In this document: positions 20,176 to 28,801 of the stretch, piece by piece
Layout: the number at the start of each line of letters is the position of its first letter
How positions within the stretch are numbered: position 1 is the stretch's first letter
Origin: Patescibacteria group bacterium
GTDB taxonomy: Bacteria > Patescibacteriota > Patescibacteriia > JAHIZJ01
Assembly (NCBI GenBank): GCA_041661625.1
Contig: JBAZUB010000001.1
Span: 310,001 to 374,000 of the forward strand
Length of the DNA: 64,000 bases
Direction of reading: 5' to 3'
Notes under the pieces: generated by a model
The model's input: the letters and a program-made list of their open reading frames with translations, nothing else
The model's database searches: none
What the model was told of the DNA's origin: nothing
Made by a program: the position numbers and the translations under genes

Positions 20176-21936
20176 TTACTTTTGATCCGTCCTCGTAGGC
20201 GGAACTTCGTAGTAGTTTAACAGAAACTTGGCAATGTCGCCAAACAATGGCGCGGCCGAGCTTTCCGCCCAGATCACGTCACGCGGTACATCCAGTTTTA
20301 CTACCATGACGAAGGCTGGATCTTCCACCGGTCCAAAGCCGGCAAACGTACCAATGGTTCGGTTCGGATCATAACCCGGTCGGTCGGTGTAAGGTATTTG
20401 AGCCGTACCGGTTTTGCCGGCAATGTAGTATCCCGACACTCCGGCCTGCTTACCGTGCCCGTTTTCCACCACCCGCACCAGCATCGCGCCCAAGGTAGCA
20501 GCGGTTTTGGGAGAGATCACCTGCCGGACTACGGTCGGCTCGGTCTTTTCCTCGTAACCATTGTCTTTAATGATTTCATCCACTACGTATGGCTTCATAA
20601 GCTTGCCCCCATTGGCAATCGCCGCATAGGCCGTAACCAATTGGAGTGGTGTGACCGTGATACCCTGACCAAATGATCCGGTAAAGGAATAGATGTCCTT
20701 GTTCTTTTCCAAGGAACTAATATCACCGCCACTCTCCGAGCTCAGGGTAATCCCGGTGGTACGGCCAAAACCAAATTGTTCCACGTACTGACTGAATTTT
20801 TCATTACCGGTTTTCTGTTCAGCAAATATCGCCCCGGTGTTGATCGAGTTTTCCAGTACTTGCGTCATGTTTTGTTCGCCGTAGGTTTTGTTATCAGCAT
20901 TGCGTATGGTGTACTTGCCTACTTGGAGCGAGCCGGTATCAACAAACGTTGTGTCCGGCCCGACCGCGCCTTCATTAAGCGCGGCCGCCATGGTAATCGG
21001 CTTGAACACTGATCCGGGTTCATACTGCTGATAGACCGACCGATTAAAGTAGACGCTTGGACTCTCGACCTCATTATACTTATTGGGATCAAAATCCGGA
21101 TAGCCGCACATGGCAATAATAGCGCCCGTCTTGGGATCCATGACAATCGCACTGCCGGCGTCAGCACCATGCTTTTTTACGGCATTGGCAACTTTGGTGC
21201 AAACGGTATACTGCACCGTCCGATCAATCGTCAGCACCAGATCCGAACCATTGACAGCTTCTTCCAGTTTAGTATCGCCTACGGTAATCCAGCGCCCACT
21301 GGCGTCTGTTTGGGCTTTGAAATAACCCGGCTGTCCCGCCAACTCCTTATCAAAATAACCTTCTAATCCATATTGTCCGGCTCGGACATCGCCCTGATAG
21401 CCCACGAAACCTAAGAGCTGGCTGAAGTACCTCCCCTCGGGGTAATATCGAACGCTTTCTTTGGAATATTCAATTCCGGGTAAGTCCAGTTTCTTTATTT
21501 TATCTAAGGTTTCATCATCAACCTGGCGTTTGATCGGCTCATAAGAGTCTTCGGATTTTTCTAAACGGGGCTGAATTTCCGCCTGATCAATGTCCAAAGC
21601 ACTGGCCAATTTCTCAGCTGTAGCCGGGGCGTCCTTGACCTGCTTCGGTATCGCATAAATAATCGATAGACCTTTGTTGGCACCGACCGGATAGAGCTGT
21701 CCCTGAGCGGAACGATCGCGCACAAATATCTCACCACGTTCCGGTGTCAGCAGTGAATTTATGTCGTGTTGACTCGACGCTAGCGCTTCATAGAAACCAT
21801 GACGCAATACCTGCAGATCGAATAGCCGATAGGTGATCGCGACGACAAATAAAAAAAACGCCACTGTCAGGATATGCAGGCGATCGATTGATCGGGTTCT
21901 TCGTTTATCTTTTTGGTAGTGTCGTTTCCACGTCAT
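20176..21936 (-). CDS. ftsI: Division transpeptidase (FtsI/PBP2-type)
   Basis: 586 residues: one N-terminal TM segment (about 20-40), a dimerisation domain (TPERGEIFVRD at 64-74), and the transpeptidase domain with SVFK at 309-312 (active Ser 309), SIN at 364-366 and KTGT at 508-511. This is the class B penicillin-binding protein that cross-links septal peptidoglycan with FtsW. There is no C-terminal PASTA domain. It lies 30 bases after ftsL in the mraZ-rsmH-ftsL-ftsI-murF block. The position next to ftsL favours FtsI over the elongation PBP2. Confidence 0.95.
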   Translation of the reverse strand: MTWKRHYQKDKRRTRSIDRLHILTVAFFLFVVAITYRLFDLQVLRHGFYEALASSQHDINSLLTPERGEIFVRDRSAQGQLYPVGANKGLSIIYAIPKQVKDAPATAEKLASALDIDQAEIQPRLEKSEDSYEPIKRQVDDETLDKIKKLDLPGIEYSKESVRYYPEGRYFSQLLGFVGYQGDVRAGQYGLEGYFDKELAGQPGYFKAQTDASGRWITVGDTKLEEAVNGSDLVLTIDRTVQYTVCTKVANAVKKHGADAGSAIVMDPKTGAIIAMCGYPDFDPNKYNEVESPSVYFNRSVYQQYEPGSVFKPITMAAALNEGAVGPDTTFVDTGSLQVGKYTIRNADNKTYGEQNMTQVLENSINTGAIFAEQKTGNEKFSQYVEQFGFGRTTGITLSSESGGDISSLEKNKDIYSFTGSFGQGITVTPLQLVTAYAAIANGGKLMKPYVVDEIIKDNGYEEKTEPTVVRQVISPKTAATLGAMLVRVVENGHGKQAGVSGYYIAGKTGTAQIPYTDRPGYDPNRTIGTFAGFGPVEDPAFVMVVKLDVPRDVIWAESSAAPLFGDIAKFLLNYYEVPPTRTDQK

Positions 21937-21966
21937 ACCCGTGTATCTCCCATCAGGTGCGGCACT

Positions 21967-22335
21967 TTACTTTTCCAAAGCGACCGCCCCGGCGGCATTA
22001 TTGATGTATTGCAGGCGGGTCGGGGTATTGAGCTTGAGACGTTCGGTGGCTAGTTGGATACGCTGCAATGACTGCAAATCAGCAATCTGCAGTTGCAGCT
22101 TCTGTTGTGATTCCTGCATTTCGGATAACTGCGCGTTGAGATCCTTGACGGCAAAACCGCTGGTAGCAGTAACATTGATTTGCCAGAGATAGCAGATGCC
22201 CAGTACCAATATCAAACCAAAGAGTAGCACATTCACCAGTGGACGGCGCGATAGCAGTCGTCGTAACCAACCGGCCTGTTTGGGAGTCGTGTGTTTTTGA
22301 TTGTTGACCTGGCAAAAGCGGAAGAACTTAGTCAT
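21967..22335 (-). CDS. ftsL: FtsL-like division protein
   Basis: 122 residues: basic cytoplasmic N-terminus, a single TM (VNVLLFGLILVLGICYLWQI, about 34-53), then a coiled coil (LNAQLSEMQESQQKLQLQIA) and a short extracellular tail. FtsL forms the FtsQLB complex that activates FtsWI. Sequence identity in the family is low. The call rests on topology and on position between rsmH and ftsI. Confidence 0.88.
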   Translation of the reverse strand: MTKFFRFCQVNNQKHTTPKQAGWLRRLLSRRPLVNVLLFGLILVLGICYLWQINVTATSGFAVKDLNAQLSEMQESQQKLQLQIADLQSLQRIQLATERLKLNTPTRLQYINNAAGAVALEK

Positions 22336-22344
22336 GGTGGTGTG

Positions 22345-23298
22345 CTATATTTTTGTCATTACCCGGAGCCGCGCACTGCGTGATCTGGGATTGTTTTTTA
22401 TTTCTTCTGGGCTGGGTGCTGTTCCCTTCCGAACCATTGCCTTAACTGTAGCCCGGTGACCGCAACGACAATCGGGGTACTCGGGCGGGCAGATGCAGTC
22501 CATACTTTCTCGCTTGATAAACTTTTTGACAATCTTATCTTCCAATGAATGAAATGTGATCACGGCCATTCGTCCGCCTGGCATCAGGAGACCGACAAAC
22601 TCCGGCAGGACGCGGCGCAGATTGCCCAGCTCATCATTCACCTCAATGCGCAGAGCCTGGAACGTGAGCGTGGCTGGATGCCGTCCGCCTACCCAGGGAA
22701 CGTCTTTTTTTGAATGAAGCTTTTCGCGATATGCTTTTGTAACCAGATCTACCAACTGCCCGACTATTTCAAACTTTTTTATCCGGCGTTGATTGACGAT
22801 AGCGTCGGCTATATCACCCGCAAAACGTTCTTCGCCATAGCGTTGCAGCATTATTCGCAGTTCACTCTCGCTGTAGGCATTCAATACATCGGCGGCGGTT
22901 AAACCATTTCGGCCCATCCGCATATCGAGCGGTGCGGTTTTAGTTAGGAAAGAAAATCCACGATCCGTACTTTCGAGCTCATGAGATGATACCCCCAAGT
23001 CAAGGAGAACAGCGCGAATTGGAATATTTGGAAATTGTTCATGGCAGATGCGTGGTAGCTTGGTAAAATTCGTTTCGAATATGTGAACGCGTGATCCGTA
23101 TGGCTTCAATCGGCGCTTGGTGGCGGTAATCGCGTCCGGATCCAGATCCCCGCCTATGTACAGACCATCCGGTTGCGTGACGGCCAATATCGCCGCACCG
23201 TGCCCCCCGCCACCGATTGTACCGTCGATGACACTATCGCCCGGTCGCAGATCCAGCAGCTTGATGGTCTCGGCCAGCAGTACGGGTTGGTGGTACAT
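22345..23298 (-). CDS. rsmH: 16S rRNA m4C1402 methyltransferase
   Basis: 317 residues. The start MYHQPVLLAETIKLLDLRPG and the SAM-binding DGTIGGGGHGAAIL near residue 25 are diagnostic. LLDLGVSSHELE, RGFSFLTKTAPLDMRM and the C-terminal ITFHSLEDKIVKKFIK complete the family set. RsmH methylates C1402 in the 30S decoding centre. It follows mraZ by 12 bases, the near-universal order. Confidence 0.97.
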   Translation of the reverse strand: MYHQPVLLAETIKLLDLRPGDSVIDGTIGGGGHGAAILAVTQPDGLYIGGDLDPDAITATKRRLKPYGSRVHIFETNFTKLPRICHEQFPNIPIRAVLLDLGVSSHELESTDRGFSFLTKTAPLDMRMGRNGLTAADVLNAYSESELRIMLQRYGEERFAGDIADAIVNQRRIKKFEIVGQLVDLVTKAYREKLHSKKDVPWVGGRHPATLTFQALRIEVNDELGNLRRVLPEFVGLLMPGGRMAVITFHSLEDKIVKKFIKRESMDCICPPEYPDCRCGHRATVKAMVRKGTAPSPEEIKNNPRSRSARLRVMTKI

Positions 23299-23310
23299 AC
23301 AATGTGCGGA

Positions 23311-23742
23311 CTAAACGCCGAGACTGCCCATCGCTTCGGCAATATCACCGGAATTCTTTTCGGTCCCCTGCTTATACTTAGCCCAGGCGATCTCGTCCCA
23401 GATTTCCAAGCGGTTGTACAGGCCGGTAATAACTACTTTCTTCTTGATGGTGGCGTAGTGGCGCAAATATTCCGGCAATACCACCCGGCCCTGACCATCA
23501 ATCTCGACATCCATCGCGCCAGCCAGCATCAGCCGGGAAAATGCCCGGGTATTGGCCTGGCTGATCGGCAAAGCAGCCAGCTTATCCGCCAGCTTCTGCC
23601 ATTCGTCTTTAGTATAAAGAAATAGACAGTTGTCTAATCCCCGCGTCACCACGGCGCCCTTCGCGAGATCGCCACGGAACTTCACGGGCACAGCCAAGCG
23701 CCCTTTTTCGTCTAGATGATGTTTGTATTCGCCGATAAACAT
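23311..23742 (-). CDS. mraZ: Transcriptional regulator MraZ
   Basis: 143 residues with two AbrB-like halves: MFIGEYKHHLDEKGRLAVPV at the start and MDVEIDGQGRVVLPEYLRHY in the second half, each with the conserved DxxGR. MraZ forms a ring and represses its own dcw operon by binding spaced GTGG-type repeats. Such repeats are present just upstream (23799-23822). It is the first gene of the block. Confidence 0.96.
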   Translation of the reverse strand: MFIGEYKHHLDEKGRLAVPVKFRGDLAKGAVVTRGLDNCLFLYTKDEWQKLADKLAALPISQANTRAFSRLMLAGAMDVEIDGQGRVVLPEYLRHYATIKKKVVITGLYNRLEIWDEIAWAKYKQGTEKNSGDIAEAMGSLGV

Positions 23743-23776
23743 AGCAGGTGTTAGTAACTGGGCTCGAATTGGTTAT

Positions 23777-23822
23777 CCACTACTCAACTTACTTATCCCC
23801 ACTTTTATCCACTTTCAACCAC
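23777..23822 (-). promoter_or_regulatory. MraZ-box array upstream of mraZ
   Basis: On the reverse strand GTGG occurs at 23822-23819, 23812-23809 and 23802-23799, exactly 10 bp apart (GTGGTTGAAA, GTGGATAAAA, GTGGGGATAA), with a fourth at 23780-23777. Known MraZ operators are three direct repeats with 10-bp period, so autoregulation is likely. The array is just downstream of the -10 element. Confidence 0.8.
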
Positions 23823-23831
23823 TCTATACCT

Positions 23832-23860
23832 ATTTTACTCCATTTTCCAACACTGGTCAA
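23832..23860 (-). promoter_or_regulatory. Promoter of the mraZ-murF block
   Basis: Reverse-strand TTGACC (23860-23855), 17 bases, TAAAAT (23837-23832). The predicted start is adjacent to the MraZ-box array, so bound MraZ would occlude initiation. Confidence 0.78.
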
Positions 23861-24117
23861 CACTTAGTTACAATACAAATGGACCCGTCCAGTCAAATAT
23901 GAAATATATTCTGTAAATACAATATATTGAATTTTCTCTATTCGCTTACCACAAGATATAGCAAGATACCATTTCGCAGCTATTATCAAGGGGGGTATAT
24001 AACTATAGCAGTGACTCCCCACTGTGGATAAATATGCCTAAAAGCCAGGCAATTTATAACTGTGATTCACGTCGTGGGACAGTGGGCGTCCTATGCGTTG
24101 TGTTTAGCGTGGCAGCA
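23861..24117. other. AT-rich intergenic stretch without a gene
   Basis: No ORF supported. It contains AT-rich sequence (23880-24010), a single TGTGGATAA (24024-24032) resembling a DnaA box, and no further clear structure. Confidence 0.5.
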
Positions 24118-24146
24118 TTGACATTTTTCAGTATTACTGCTAATAT
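24118..24146 (+). promoter_or_regulatory. Promoter of the 24.3-kb small gene
   Basis: Perfect TTGACA at 24118-24123, 17-base spacer, TAATAT at 24141-24146. The leader that follows holds TTTTCCC / GGGAAAA and CCGGAC / GTCCGG inverted repeats before the start codon. Confidence 0.82.
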
Positions 24147-24259
24147 GCCCTTGTTTTCCCAAGCAATAGACATCACTTGATGAACCACATAATACCGGGG
24201 TGGGAAAACACCGGACGGGATGGATCTTGTCCGGAAAATGGTCAGATCGGGGGGTTGAG

Positions 24260-24481
24260 ATGTTCGGTAGAAACGGCGTTTCTCAGTTCGTGGTTCGAAA
24301 CGGACACGCTATGCCGGCTGCGGCAAAGCACGTCAGGTTCGAGGATTCGCCCGTGGGATTCCGAATCCGGATCAATCACGAGACTCTGCTGGGAATTGCG
24401 TTCCGCGGTAATCCGGAGAGCCGTGATCGGGCTCTTACGAACCTCCGTGCGATTGACGCGATTCAAGCAGCCTGCCGCTAG
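24260..24481 (+). CDS. Small orphan protein, function unknown
   Basis: 73 residues from the ATG at 24260, which follows a GGGGGG run by 5 bases. An in-frame ATG at 24200 would give 93 residues. The sequence begins MFGRNGVSQFVVRNGHAM and ends RALTNLRAIDAIQAACR. It is basic and soluble, with no signal peptide. Support comes from context: a consensus promoter 114 bases upstream and a strong terminator 35 bases downstream make a complete single-gene unit. The composition is GC-rich compared with the AT-rich flanks. The family is not recognised, and an RNA-only function for this unit cannot be excluded. Confidence 0.55.
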   Translation: MFGRNGVSQFVVRNGHAMPAAAKHVRFEDSPVGFRIRINHETLLGIAFRGNPESRDRALTNLRAIDAIQAACR

Positions 24482-24515
24482 CACCGAGGTTTCGCCAGTT
24501 CTTGACCAGCAGTAT

Positions 24516-24549
24516 CGCCACTAATCCCTTACAGGAATAGTGGCGTTTT
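24516..24549 (+). terminator. Intrinsic terminator of the 24.3-kb small gene
   Basis: CGCCACTA (24516-24523) pairs with TAGTGGCG (24538-24545), with inner TCC / GGA pairing, then TTTT. Confidence 0.85.
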
Positions 24550-24563
24550 CTCGTGCGTATTTA

Positions 24564-24592
24564 TTGACAATGGGCGATATTTTTGTTATACT
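24564..24592 (+). promoter_or_regulatory. Promoter for the 24626 surface protein gene
   Basis: Perfect TTGACA (24564-24569), 17 bases, TATACT (24587-24592), 33 bases before the ATG. Confidence 0.85.
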
Positions 24593-24625
24593 TAAACAAT
24601 AAAATAAATTTAAAAATACACAACC

Positions 24626-26488
24626 ATGGATCAGCCACAAACCCAGACTCCCGTGCCGCCATCCAGTGCGCCGGTTTTTGTTAATCCAGTTGCGCCACCG
24701 GCAGCCCCGACCAAACCACACCGGACCGGACGTTTGTTTTTAATTATTAGCATACCACTGATTATTATCATTCTGGGGGCGGGAACATATTTCGCACATG
24801 CCCAGGGCTACATCAGCATCCCCTTTCTGCCATCCCATGACACGCTCGACACCGCCCTGAACGAGTGGTTCAATTTGAAGTCTGGTCGTTCAAAGATAGA
24901 ATTTTCGGTCGTGAACGAAGCGCGCACATCCGGCGCGCAATCAATCGACTTCAATTCACTAAACATCACCAGCGCCGATAAGGTTGAAGAATACGCCACA
25001 GCATCAATTGGTCAGATTTTGCCCAAAGACGCGGTACTGATTGGCACGCTGACCGGATTATTTAATTCTAACAGTGATGAATTGCTGACCGATACCGAAT
25101 CGACCCTGTCGGGCGCCTACCAAGCCGATGGCGTAAACTATTCGGTGGGATACGAGTCAAAAATTGTTGACAAAAAGATCTATCTCAAATTAACTCAGCT
25201 GCCCGATGGAGCGCTGAGCGGATCGGTTAATCTCGCTCCATATATGAACAAGTGGATCCGGATTGATTCCGATACTCTGACCTGGAACGCAACCGGCTGG
25301 CCGGAAATGGACAAGCTGACCCAGCTGGCCGATCAGTACACCAATGATACCGGGATCGATCTGAATCAACCGAAACTCCAGCAAGAGATTAGAGAAGCTG
25401 TCAGGGCTTTGATTAATGAAAACTTATTTATTGTCAAGAATAAACTTAAAGACGAAAAGATCGGCACCGAGTCCACCCGACACCAGCAATTAGGCATTGA
25501 CACCAGCCGGGCATCTGCAGCTTACACGGCCGCGATCGCAGCTATGAATAAGATCGAAGGATCGGAAAAATATAAAGTTGACACGTCGGTTTCGCAGATG
25601 CTTCAGAGTGACAAATTCGCCACATTCATACGGCAACTGGATCAAAATATGACCATTGACGTCTGGTTCTCAAAAAAAACCAACCTGCCGGTTAAGATTG
25701 CTCTCAGCCTTCGGATTGTTCCGCCTGATTCCGAAACTGACCTGGCCAATCAACAGGTTCGAATGAATGTTACCATAACATACAGCGACGTTAATCAAAA
25801 CCTAACCGTCACCGCTCCCACCGAAAGCACCTCTATCGATCAGCTGGCTATGGATTTGCTACGCCTGCCCGAGATGGAGTTAAAACGCTCCGCCCAGATC
25901 GGCCGGATAGTCCGGCTGCGCGACGTATTGCAAAAATACCAAAAAAAGAGCGGGTCTTATCCTGACTCCCTCAGTCAGTTAGCGCCCGACTATTACACCC
26001 AGTCCCCCGTTGACACAGTGACAGACGCATCATATGTATATGCTAAATCGACTGACGCCGATACAGGCTACACACTGACCTACAACATATTGCCAACTAC
26101 GGCGGAAGAGGACGGTGGCATGGATATATTCGCTTTTCTTCATTATGGCGCGGGAGTTGTTGATGGTTCGAACACGGCAACGGCTCAAGCGTTCTCGCTG
26201 GAATATGAACAACAACCAATACCCACTGATGTGACGCCGTGCCAACGTTCAGCCGATGGTACCGGATGCATCACGTCAGTTGATGACACCGTCGACGGTC
26301 TGACCGAAAATAATGTTGGCAGCGAAGATGCTGACGGCGATGGCCTAACGACCTTTGAAGAGACTCAATACGGTACCGACGCGAACAAAGCCGACACTGA
26401 TAGTGATGGCTACACCGACAAAGAAGAAATAGACAACGGCTATAATCCTTTAGGTGCGGGCTTATTGCAAACAAACACAACTAATTAG
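24626..26488 (+). CDS. Membrane-anchored extracellular protein with calcium-binding C-terminal repeats
   Basis: 620 residues: Pro-rich cytoplasmic N-terminus (1-34), one TM (LFLIISIPLIIIILGAGTYF, about 37-56), a large extracellular region with no family I recognise, and near 435-465 a pilin-like helix and strand (LRDVLQKYQKKSGSYPDSLS). The C-terminus has thrombospondin-3/dockerin-like Asp repeats (DADGDGLTTFEETQYGTD, DTDSDGYTDKEEIDNGYNP), known to bind calcium. It sits alone on the plus strand between the two reverse-strand dcw blocks, with its own promoter and terminator. A wall or surface role is inferred only from topology. Confidence 0.85.
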   Translation: MDQPQTQTPVPPSSAPVFVNPVAPPAAPTKPHRTGRLFLIISIPLIIIILGAGTYFAHAQGYISIPFLPSHDTLDTALNEWFNLKSGRSKIEFSVVNEARTSGAQSIDFNSLNITSADKVEEYATASIGQILPKDAVLIGTLTGLFNSNSDELLTDTESTLSGAYQADGVNYSVGYESKIVDKKIYLKLTQLPDGALSGSVNLAPYMNKWIRIDSDTLTWNATGWPEMDKLTQLADQYTNDTGIDLNQPKLQQEIREAVRALINENLFIVKNKLKDEKIGTESTRHQQLGIDTSRASAAYTAAIAAMNKIEGSEKYKVDTSVSQMLQSDKFATFIRQLDQNMTIDVWFSKKTNLPVKIALSLRIVPPDSETDLANQQVRMNVTITYSDVNQNLTVTAPTESTSIDQLAMDLLRLPEMELKRSAQIGRIVRLRDVLQKYQKKSGSYPDSLSQLAPDYYTQSPVDTVTDASYVYAKSTDADTGYTLTYNILPTTAEEDGGMDIFAFLHYGAGVVDGSNTATAQAFSLEYEQQPIPTDVTPCQRSADGTGCITSVDDTVDGLTENNVGSEDADGDGLTTFEETQYGTDANKADTDSDGYTDKEEIDNGYNPLGAGLLQTNTTN

Positions 26489-26502
26489 TAGTAAGTAGCA
26501 CA

Positions 26503-26537
26503 ACAAAACCGCCGTTCCCCATGCTAGGCGGTTTTGT
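26503..26537. terminator. Bidirectional terminator
   Basis: ACAAAACCGCC (26503-26513) and GGCGGTTTTGT (26527-26537) are perfect complements, with U-tracts on both strands. It serves the 24626 gene and the convergent murB operon. Confidence 0.9.
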
Positions 26538-26552
26538 ATTATCAATATTTTT

Positions 26553-27440
26553 TTAAAAACCGATGAACTGCACCTCGGTACCCAGTTCGATGCCGTGCTT
26601 TTCCAATACTGACTGTTTGATTAAAGCTACCAGCTCAACAACTTGCGCCGCGGTTGCATGACCGACGTTGGTAATAAAATTCGCGTGTGTTGGGGACACC
26701 ATAGCATCCCCCACCCGGCGCCCCTTGAAACCCAGATCGTCAATCAGTTTGCCAGCTGATTGACCGGCGGGATTCTTGAACATACAGCCCGCTGATGGAA
26801 TTGAATAGTCTTGAGTGGCGCTTCTTTTCAGAGCATATTCCTTGAGCCGAGCCAGTCCAACAGCCGGTTGACCGGCCGCTAACTGAAAAACCGCCGATAT
26901 GATTATTTCGGAGTTGTGCTTGAATCGACTGTCGCGGTAAGCGAACTGGCATTCGGAATTGGCCAGTATCCGAAACTGCCCGGCTTCGTCCAGCGCCTCG
27001 ACGCAAACGACAATGTCTTTCAGCTCTCCGCCCATCGCGCCGGCATTACCCCGGATCGAGCCGCCGATCGAACCCGGAATACCCGAGATGAATTCCGCAC
27101 CGGTTAATCCCTGTTCAACTGTCCATAGTGCCAATCGTCCCAAACTAACACCGGCGTCAGCCGTTACCCGGCTGCCGGCGCGGCTGATGCCATCATTTTC
27201 AATGCGAATCACCAAACCTCTAATGCCAGCATCTGAAACAAGCAAATTACTACCGTGACCGATAACCAGATATGGCAGCTGGCTGGAACGGGCGGATGAG
27301 ATGGCTTGGACAATGTCAGGCTTTGATCGGGCGACAAAATAATAATCAGCCGGTCCGCCGATTTTAAAAGTGGTATGTCGGGACATCAATTCATGCTTTT
27401 TGATGCCGGGTAACTTTTCGATCGCCGATGTATCACTCAT
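26553..27440 (-). CDS. murB: UDP-N-acetylenolpyruvoylglucosamine reductase
   Basis: 295 residues. MurB reduces UDP-GlcNAc-enolpyruvate to UDP-MurNAc with FAD and NADPH. HTTFKIGGPADYY (22-34), VIGHGSNLLVSDAG (FAD binding), GAEFISGIPGSIGGSIRGNAG and SAGCMFKNPAGQSAG are diagnostic. The general-acid position carries Cys, as in many MurB proteins. The end of murC overlaps its start by 4 bases. It is the last gene of the mraY-to-murB block. Confidence 0.96.
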   Translation of the reverse strand: MSDTSAIEKLPGIKKHELMSRHTTFKIGGPADYYFVARSKPDIVQAISSARSSQLPYLVIGHGSNLLVSDAGIRGLVIRIENDGISRAGSRVTADAGVSLGRLALWTVEQGLTGAEFISGIPGSIGGSIRGNAGAMGGELKDIVVCVEALDEAGQFRILANSECQFAYRDSRFKHNSEIIISAVFQLAAGQPAVGLARLKEYALKRSATQDYSIPSAGCMFKNPAGQSAGKLIDDLGFKGRRVGDAMVSPTHANFITNVGHATAAQVVELVALIKQSVLEKHGIELGTEVQFIGF

Positions 27441-28801
27441 TGTTTTACTAAATTACGCGCCACGGTATCAATCGTCCCCGCTCCCATGATCAGCACAACG
27501 TCGTTTGGCTTGATTACGCCCTTGAGTGTCGCTTCGGTGTCGGCATCGTTGGCGCAATAAATGCCATCGTTCCCATGCTGGCGCAGCACATCCAGCAGCT
27601 GACGCGAGCTGACGTCTTGCGTACTGTCGGTTTCCCGCCCCGCCACATCATAAATCTCTTGGAGTATCAGTTTATCAATTCCGGACAGCGCGTCAACAAA
27701 ATCATTGAATAGCGCCTTGGTTCGATGACGATGGTGCGGCTGAAAAGCTACCAGCAAATGTCGGTCCGGGAAGTACTGCCGCGCGGCTGCTACGGTAGCC
27801 CGAACAGCGGTGGGATGGTGTGCATAATCCGAAATTATAATCGCTCCATTGTGTTCACCGACGATTTCAAACCGACGCCACAAACCGGCAAACTCTCCCA
27901 GGGTTTTGACTATCAAATCAGGCTTTATACCCAACAACTGGCCGACACTAATCGCGGCTAGTGCGTTGCTGACATTAAACGATCCGGGGATTGCCAATCT
28001 GATTGTACCCGTGTGTGCTTCGTTAAATATTGCGCCCCGTTCTTGACCCTGTATTAATCCGAGATAATTACCACCCGATAAACCAAAGCTGACCGCGTGG
28101 CCTTTGAAATGCTTGGCCAAATCCAAAACATTAGCATCGTCATGGTTAAAAACTAACGTGCCGTTGGGTTTGATATTAGTTAGAAACTGGACAAAAGTCT
28201 CCTTGATATCGTCGATATCACGATACACATCCAGATGGTCCGATTCAATATTGGTGATAACCGCAATTTCAGGGTGGTAGTTTAAAAATGCCCGGCCATA
28301 TTCATCGCCCTCAAGTACAAAATAGTCTCCCTGTCCGTTGCGGGCATTGCCATCAATTGATGCCAGACGGCTGCCGACCAATACGGTCGGATCAAGACCG
28401 GCCGCGATCAATAATTGTCCAATCATCGCCGTAGTGGTCGTTTTGCCATGCGTGCCAGATACAGTAATCAATCGCTTCCCCTCGGTCAGCTGGCCCACCG
28501 CTTCGGGATACGTTATAACAGTGAGACCGCGACGGCGGGCCTCGGCTAATTCCACATTGTCCTGCGATGTCGCCACAGTGTGAACAATAATTTTTGCATC
28601 GGGTGGCACATGCGAACTGTCGTGCGGACCAATCCAGACTTTCACCCCCAACTTTTGCATATCATCCGTGACAATGGACTGCCGCAAATCGCTGCCGGTG
28701 ACGATAATCCCCCGCCAGTGCAGTAACCGAGCCAGCCCGGAAACGCCAATACCGCCGATACCCAAACAATGGACATGGCCGGCGGACAAAATATTTGTCA
28801 T
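27437..28801 (-). CDS. murC: UDP-N-acetylmuramate--L-alanine ligase
   Basis: 454 residues. MurC adds L-Ala to UDP-MurNAc using ATP. The N-terminal HCLGIGGIGVSGLARLLHWR, the P-loop SGTHGKTTTTAMIG (near 114), GDEYGRAFLNYHPEIAVITN and the C-terminal DYAHHPTAVRATV are MurC signatures. It overlaps both murG and murB by 4 bases (ATGA), so translation is coupled. Confidence 0.97.
   Translation of the reverse strand: MTNILSAGHVHCLGIGGIGVSGLARLLHWRGIIVTGSDLRQSIVTDDMQKLGVKVWIGPHDSSHVPPDAKIIVHTVATSQDNVELAEARRRGLTVITYPEAVGQLTEGKRLITVSGTHGKTTTTAMIGQLLIAAGLDPTVLVGSRLASIDGNARNGQGDYFVLEGDEYGRAFLNYHPEIAVITNIESDHLDVYRDIDDIKETFVQFLTNIKPNGTLVFNHDDANVLDLAKHFKGHAVSFGLSGGNYLGLIQGQERGAIFNEAHTGTIRLAIPGSFNVSNALAAISVGQLLGIKPDLIVKTLGEFAGLWRRFEIVGEHNGAIIISDYAHHPTAVRATVAAARQYFPDRHLLVAFQPHHRHRTKALFNDFVDALSGIDKLILQEIYDVAGRETDSTQDVSSRQLLDVLRQHGNDGIYCANDADTEATLKGVIKPNDVVLIMGAGTIDTVARNLVKQ

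Noticed and set aside
23773..24032. Replication origin from TTATCCAC-type DnaA boxes next to AT-rich DNA
   Set aside because: Three of the boxes coincide with the 10-bp MraZ array, only one near-perfect TGTGGATAA is separate, and no dnaA, dnaN or gyr gene is near.
24286..24310. TTCGAAA resembling a tRNA T-loop
   Set aside because: The flanking 5-base arms do not pair, and no acceptor, D or anticodon arm is found. I found no tRNA in the window.
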